64,000 bases of DNA from JAWPMT01 sp965601475 (GTDB taxonomy: Bacteria > Bacteroidota > Bacteroidia > Cytophagales > Cyclobacteriaceae). Of the stretch, positions 60,029 through 64,000 are shown in pieces. The translations under genes were made by a program, and so were the position numbers. The notes beneath the pieces are model-generated. The model had not been told where the DNA came from. It ran no database searches and saw only the letters and a program-made list of their open reading frames with translations. Positions within the stretch are counted from its first letter, which is position 1. The number at the start of each line of letters is the position of its first letter. The stretch spans positions 1,984,001 through 2,048,000 of the forward strand of contig OZ271832.1 in the NCBI GenBank assembly GCA_965601475.1. Direction: 5' to 3'.

Positions 60029-62782
60029 TCATGTCTTTGAGGGCTGCGCCGAAAAGCGCATAAGCTCATCAAAGCAGCCATGCTGATCAAATTTCCAATA
60101 GGTATAAGGCAGTGGGAAAGTCGGCAGAGAGGCTCTGGTCAAAATTTTGTAATCTTCAATACCCAGGGCATCTACAAACATACCCGGATACCCAATGAGA
60201 TTAATTCCATAGAAGGCGTCCCCCCGTTTGAACACGAGATCCACTGCCAACCCAGCAATACTAAAACTGGTCCAATACGCCAAATCATGTTTGCGCAACG
60301 CTTCCCTTACTTCAGAAAGAAACTGATCCCTGATCGTCTCCAGACTTTGGTCAATGGGGTTTGAAGCTCGCTTTACATCGCTGAGATACCTGCCCAGGTA
60401 TTCTCCAGGGTCGAAGCGGTCGGAGAAAGATGTGTATAGTCTTTGGTTGGACCGGGCCCTGGTAATGGAAACATTGAATACGTCTGGTTTATTCAAATGG
60501 AGTATGGCCGAATGATGCGTTTGCTCATCGATCACCCAGGAAATGAACATGATGTCCCGCTCTTCTCCCTGGAAAGAATACGCCGTCCCGCAGGAAATGT
60601 CATGTTTCTCGATATCCGACAGGTCGATCTCTTTGGTAATCTGGTCAGCGAGATAATCGGCCTGATCACGGAATGGTGACAACACACCCATGGTCTGGGA
60701 CATAGACCGGTCCATAGCAGCTTGCTCCGAAATAATGGCTTTGATATCCCGAAGAATGTCTGTGGCCTCTCGCTTATTTATACCTCGACCATCTCGTTCG
60801 CCGTCAGAAGTAAGGATGCTGATATGACTTACCTGGTCCTTTCGGGGGAGGGCAGTCATGATGCTTAGGCTGTTGTTGTAAAACTGCTGATTGCTAAAGC
60901 GAATAAGGTCAGGTTTGCTTCGAAAATGCTCATCCAGGAAACAGATCTGCCGCTGATCATCGATCCGATCATTTATCAAATCCAGGATACTGGTATTCCT
61001 GAAGTCGAATTCAACTTCACCTGCATCTCCGGCGAGGTTATTCTTCTTGAGCAACGTAGACTGTACTGATCGAGATAGGAATGAGGCGTGCCGTAGCTGC
61101 TTGGGGTCGCCAACAACAACCACTCTCCTGGCCCGCTGCATAATCGGAAGGCAACTTGCTATGTCGCATTGTGTCGCCTCATCAATAATGGCAAGGTCAA
61201 ACGACTCCATTTCCAGGGGAAATACATCATGGATATCCGCCATGTTCACCAGCCATATGGGGAAAGTCTTTAGCAGGGAGTCCAATTGAATATTCTCAAA
61301 AAGCAGGTCCTGCCTTGCACTTTGTCGGGCCGTAAGCGATTTCAGGAAATCCCTGAACATGCCGCGATTGTGGTAAAGTGCCAGATGCACCTGCCTGTTG
61401 AAAGTGAGGCGGAGGTATTCTCTGGCAAGTTGAATTTGTTGCATATGAGCAGATAGAAAACTGTCGGACAACTCCCAGTGTGGTACCTGCAGGCTATTCC
61501 TCCACCTGATATACCTCATTTTGAGGCGTTTCAGCAAGCCTGCCTGCTTGGTATACTCAGAAACGAACCGGGCCCACCTCAACTCATTCTGCACCTGCTT
61601 GCCAAATCGCCCAGCATACCTCGAGATATCCTCCTCCAAGGCCGCCAGTCTCTTGCCAAGGCTGATTATTTCCTCTTCACCATCCTCCCGAGGGCGACGC
61701 CTGGTATTCGATAGCAGGTTTTGGAGATGGCTCTTCAGCGACTTCTTATAATCACTCTTACCTGCTCGTAGGGCCACATTCTCGATGCCCAAATCCCTTT
61801 GTATCTTCCCATGAATGACATCTACGGCCTGATCTGTCTTAGAAGCAATCAGCACAGACTTTCCTTTCCCAAGATAATCCAGCGCCAGTGAAGCGATGGT
61901 GAACGATTTTCCGGTACCCGGAGGCCCGATGACCAGACTAACCACATTGCGATCCGCGCCTTCGACTACGTCCTGCTGCGCACTGCTGAGTATGGCCGGA
62001 ACCCTACCTCCATGCAAATGCACAGCCTTGCCATCCCTCGCACGGTTGAAGAGGTAGTCGAGGGGTTTGGAGTATTTGCCCTTCCTGCTCATGTCGATCA
62101 GCTCACTGATGATGCCTTGTGTAGAGGACGAGCGGCGAACCACACCCAGGGCGATGGCCGGCACAATTTTGTATCCGTCGATCTGGGCCAGTTGCTTGGG
62201 CTGAGTTTGCCGTTTGATCCGGGATTCGCTGTAGAGCTGAGGATAGAGCAACAACTCTTCCCCATCAAAATCCTCAATGCTCCGCTCCAGAATTCGCCGA
62301 ATCACACCCATACTTCCCAGGTCACTGATCTTTTTCTCGACACGATCAACTAGTGACTCATACAGGTCATCTACTTCCTCCTTCCGTATAGAGTTCAGGA
62401 AATTGATATTGACCAGACGGCGTGAAAAATCGACCTCCACATGGGGTAAGCCATCCAAAGACACAATTTTGGAAGGGTAAAGCAGTAGTGGGGCACAAAC
62501 CTTGCTCTCCTTTCTGAGCGTATCCTGCCTGGTCCCTATGATGAAAAACGCACTGCAATAGAGGACTTTTTCTCTCTTGTAAATCGCAAGGTTTTTTTCG
62601 ACCGCCTCAGCATATTCCGGAGGCAAAGGATAGTGCTTCAGATTTCCATTCAACAATTCGTCGTTACCCTCGAAGAAGTACCTGTTTTCAACCTTGGCGT
62701 TGAAGAAATTTGTCACTGACAAAGTCCGTGTATCGGCCTGGTAGCAGTCTTTGTAGTAGCTAATGAGTTTGGGAATATCCAC
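60029..62782 (-). CDS. SF1 (UPF1/DNA2-like) helicase with degenerate nuclease-like C-terminus
   Basis: The product has 917 residues with a GTG start at 62782. Residues about 1-240 form an N-terminal domain of the DUF4011-like kind seen in such helicases. Motif I is GPPGTGKS (286-293), Ia IASKTDQAVDVI, II IIDEATQCD, III VVVGDPKQL, V/VI GTAYSFQGEERDIMF and VSITRARS. The C-terminal 95 residues have a Vsr/DUF559-like outline (IAGLAVDLVFKRGDAFYGIN), but the expected catalytic Glu of the IEcDG strand is Asn (INLIG), so nuclease activity is doubtful. It may serve nucleic-acid repair or defence and stands alone. Confidence 0.88.
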   Translation of the reverse strand: MDIPKLISYYKDCYQADTRTLSVTNFFNAKVENRYFFEGNDELLNGNLKHYPLPPEYAEAVEKNLAIYKREKVLYCSAFFIIGTRQDTLRKESKVCAPLLLYPSKIVSLDGLPHVEVDFSRRLVNINFLNSIRKEEVDDLYESLVDRVEKKISDLGSMGVIRRILERSIEDFDGEELLLYPQLYSESRIKRQTQPKQLAQIDGYKIVPAIALGVVRRSSSTQGIISELIDMSRKGKYSKPLDYLFNRARDGKAVHLHGGRVPAILSSAQQDVVEGADRNVVSLVIGPPGTGKSFTIASLALDYLGKGKSVLIASKTDQAVDVIHGKIQRDLGIENVALRAGKSDYKKSLKSHLQNLLSNTRRRPREDGEEEIISLGKRLAALEEDISRYAGRFGKQVQNELRWARFVSEYTKQAGLLKRLKMRYIRWRNSLQVPHWELSDSFLSAHMQQIQLAREYLRLTFNRQVHLALYHNRGMFRDFLKSLTARQSARQDLLFENIQLDSLLKTFPIWLVNMADIHDVFPLEMESFDLAIIDEATQCDIASCLPIMQRARRVVVVGDPKQLRHASFLSRSVQSTLLKKNNLAGDAGEVEFDFRNTSILDLINDRIDDQRQICFLDEHFRSKPDLIRFSNQQFYNNSLSIMTALPRKDQVSHISILTSDGERDGRGINKREATDILRDIKAIISEQAAMDRSMSQTMGVLSPFRDQADYLADQITKEIDLSDIEKHDISCGTAYSFQGEERDIMFISWVIDEQTHHSAILHLNKPDVFNVSITRARSNQRLYTSFSDRFDPGEYLGRYLSDVKRASNPIDQSLETIRDQFLSEVREALRKHDLAYWTSFSIAGLAVDLVFKRGDAFYGINLIGYPGMFVDALGIEDYKILTRASLPTFPLPYTYWKFDQHGCFDELMRFSAQPSKT

Positions 62783-62885
62783 CCACTAAAGAAAGAACAA
62801 ATAGGGCAAGATCCGTCCTATCCATGGCTTGAAATCTGCTGAAGAAAACCTCATGAAGACATTTGATGCTGATTTTAGTCTCACA

Positions 62886-63953
62886 CTACGCGATGACACC
62901 AGGAATGGCCAATAGCGGCAGCACGCGATCGATCCCACCAGCCAAAATGGCTTCCTTCGGCATTCCGAATACTACGGATGATTGCTCATCCTGTGCGATG
63001 GTCGAGGCTCCTGACTCCTTCATTTTGAGTATGCCCTGCGCACCGTCTCTGCCCATTCCGGTAAGAATAATTCCCACTGCATTTTTGCCTACATACTCAG
63101 CTGCTGAGCTGAAGAGCACATCCACTGATGGCCGGTGTCTATTGACCAATGGACCTTTCGTAATCCTGACAAAGTATCTGGCACCAGAACGTCTCACGAT
63201 CATATGCCTGTTCCCCGGAGCAATCAGGACGGTTCCCCTCACCAGGGCATCGCCATCTACGGCTTCTTTCACATGAACATGGCTACACTTGTCCAGGCTT
63301 TCAGCAAAGGATTTGGTAAAGCCTTCTGGCATATGCAACACACAGGCCATCGCCGGAGCGTGTGCAGGTAGTTTTGACAATATTGTGCGCAAAGCTTCGG
63401 TGCCTCCGGTAGAGGCGCCCATGAGCACGATATTCTCTGTTGTCTTCACCATGCTACCTGACTCGGCATGGCTGACCACCTGGGCCTGGGATTTGGTGGG
63501 AATTGAATTGGGCTTCGGGGGACGACTCAAGGCACTCCTCCTGCTAACGACGGCACAAGCGGCACCTTTTATAGCTTCGGTGATCCGAGTCTTGTTATCC
63601 GCTACATCTAATCCCGTACCAAACAACCGGGGCTTGCTTACGATTTCCACAGCGCCATACCGTAGGGCCTGCAAAGCCGTTTCCGTGCCTGCTTGTGTAA
63701 GCGACGAGATAATGACCACCGGTATCGGATATTGGGACATCAGCGTTCTCAGAAAAGTGATACCGTCCATTCGCGGCATCTCGATGTCCAGCGTAATTAC
63801 ATCCGGAATGCTGCTCTTCAGCTTTTGGGCTGCTATATAGGGGTCAGCGGCCGTGTCCATCACCTCAAGCACCGGGTCCTCATTAATCAACTGGGCGAGG
63901 GCCTTCCTTGCCAGCGCCGAATCATCAACAATTAAAACCCGCTTTCTCTCCAA
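62886..63953 (-). CDS. cheB: Chemotaxis response regulator protein-glutamate methylesterase
   Basis: The product has 355 residues: an N-terminal receiver (1-115) with phospho-acceptor Asp56 (ITLDIEMPRMDG) and VDDSALARKAL, and a C-terminal methylesterase (about 170-355) with Ser181 (GASTGG), His207 (LHMPEGFT) and Asp303 (TGMGRDGA). It demethylates chemoreceptors. The start is a TTG at 63953, with an in-frame stop upstream and no ATG or GTG between. Other che genes presumably lie beyond the right edge. Confidence 0.96.
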   Translation of the reverse strand: MERKRVLIVDDSALARKALAQLINEDPVLEVMDTAADPYIAAQKLKSSIPDVITLDIEMPRMDGITFLRTLMSQYPIPVVIISSLTQAGTETALQALRYGAVEIVSKPRLFGTGLDVADNKTRITEAIKGAACAVVSRRSALSRPPKPNSIPTKSQAQVVSHAESGSMVKTTENIVLMGASTGGTEALRTILSKLPAHAPAMACVLHMPEGFTKSFAESLDKCSHVHVKEAVDGDALVRGTVLIAPGNRHMIVRRSGARYFVRITKGPLVNRHRPSVDVLFSSAAEYVGKNAVGIILTGMGRDGAQGILKMKESGASTIAQDEQSSVVFGMPKEAILAGGIDRVLPLLAIPGVIA

Positions 63954-64000
63954 ATCCGTAGGTACGATTCAATCAGCCACTAAACGAAGGGTGATTCTAA

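Overview
The window is chromosomal DNA from a Bacteroidota bacterium, most likely of the Cytophagia type. The evidence is a SusC-like TonB receptor with an N-terminal carboxypeptidase-regulatory domain, a type IX secretion (T9SS) C-terminal sorting domain, a propeller/Y_Y_Y/LuxR sensor-regulator, many Bacteroidota-type lipoproteins, and starts that mostly lack Shine-Dalgarno sequences.

Layout. 1-11.2 kb is ordinary chromosome: the 5' end of rnhB, a DM13 protein, a TonB-dependent receptor, a lipoprotein, a dienelactone hydrolase, an ECF-sigma module flanked by two Spy/CpxP-like proteins, a Nudix hydrolase, a TAXI-type binding protein, HtrA and Hsp20. 11.4-11.85 kb holds one intact tRNA-Asn(GTT) between two rearranged tRNA-like copies. 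12.2-37.1 kb is a large accessory locus: a DUF4062 gene converges on a ten-gene operon of about 24 kb. Another tRNA-like copy lies at 37.5 kb, so a 43-bp near-identical direct repeat brackets the locus. 37.8-45.4 kb is a RiPP-type cluster: two 42-residue precursors (one of them too short for ordinary ORF calling), a radical SAM/SPASM maturase, a possible Fe/2OG oxygenase, a methyltransferase, an asparagine-synthase-like enzyme and a BtuFCD/FecBCD-type ABC importer. 45.7-53.7 kb is an amino-sugar catabolic locus (GH9, ROK kinase, MFS permease, NagB, regulator). 54-64 kb holds a His-rich DUF4198/HupE pair, a THI5-like protein, a wHTH/CreD regulon with a matching pair of operators, a VanZ-like protein, an SF1 helicase and CheB. 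By eye, 11.2-45.7 kb is more AT-rich than both flanks; I did not compute this.

The most notable system is the ten-gene operon. It encodes, in order, a 2384-residue T9SS-exported protein with 23 tandem 83-residue MBG-like repeats, a probable outer-membrane protein, a membrane-anchored PKD protein, two exported proteins related to the T6SS(iii) accessory protein TssR, a MacB/LolCDE-type ABC ATPase and permease, a two-TM protein, a MoxR ATPase, and a 1776-residue protein. The last one carries a CoxE-like VWA region on its cytoplasmic side and a second TssR-like VWA region on its periplasmic side. No T6SS sheath, tube or baseplate genes are present. I infer an envelope-spanning machine in which a cytoplasmic MoxR/VWA pair is coupled through the inner membrane to periplasmic VWA/SH3 modules and to a giant surface protein. 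Its function is unknown. Two tandem NarL/LuxR-type 7-2-7 palindromes sit upstream of the first gene.
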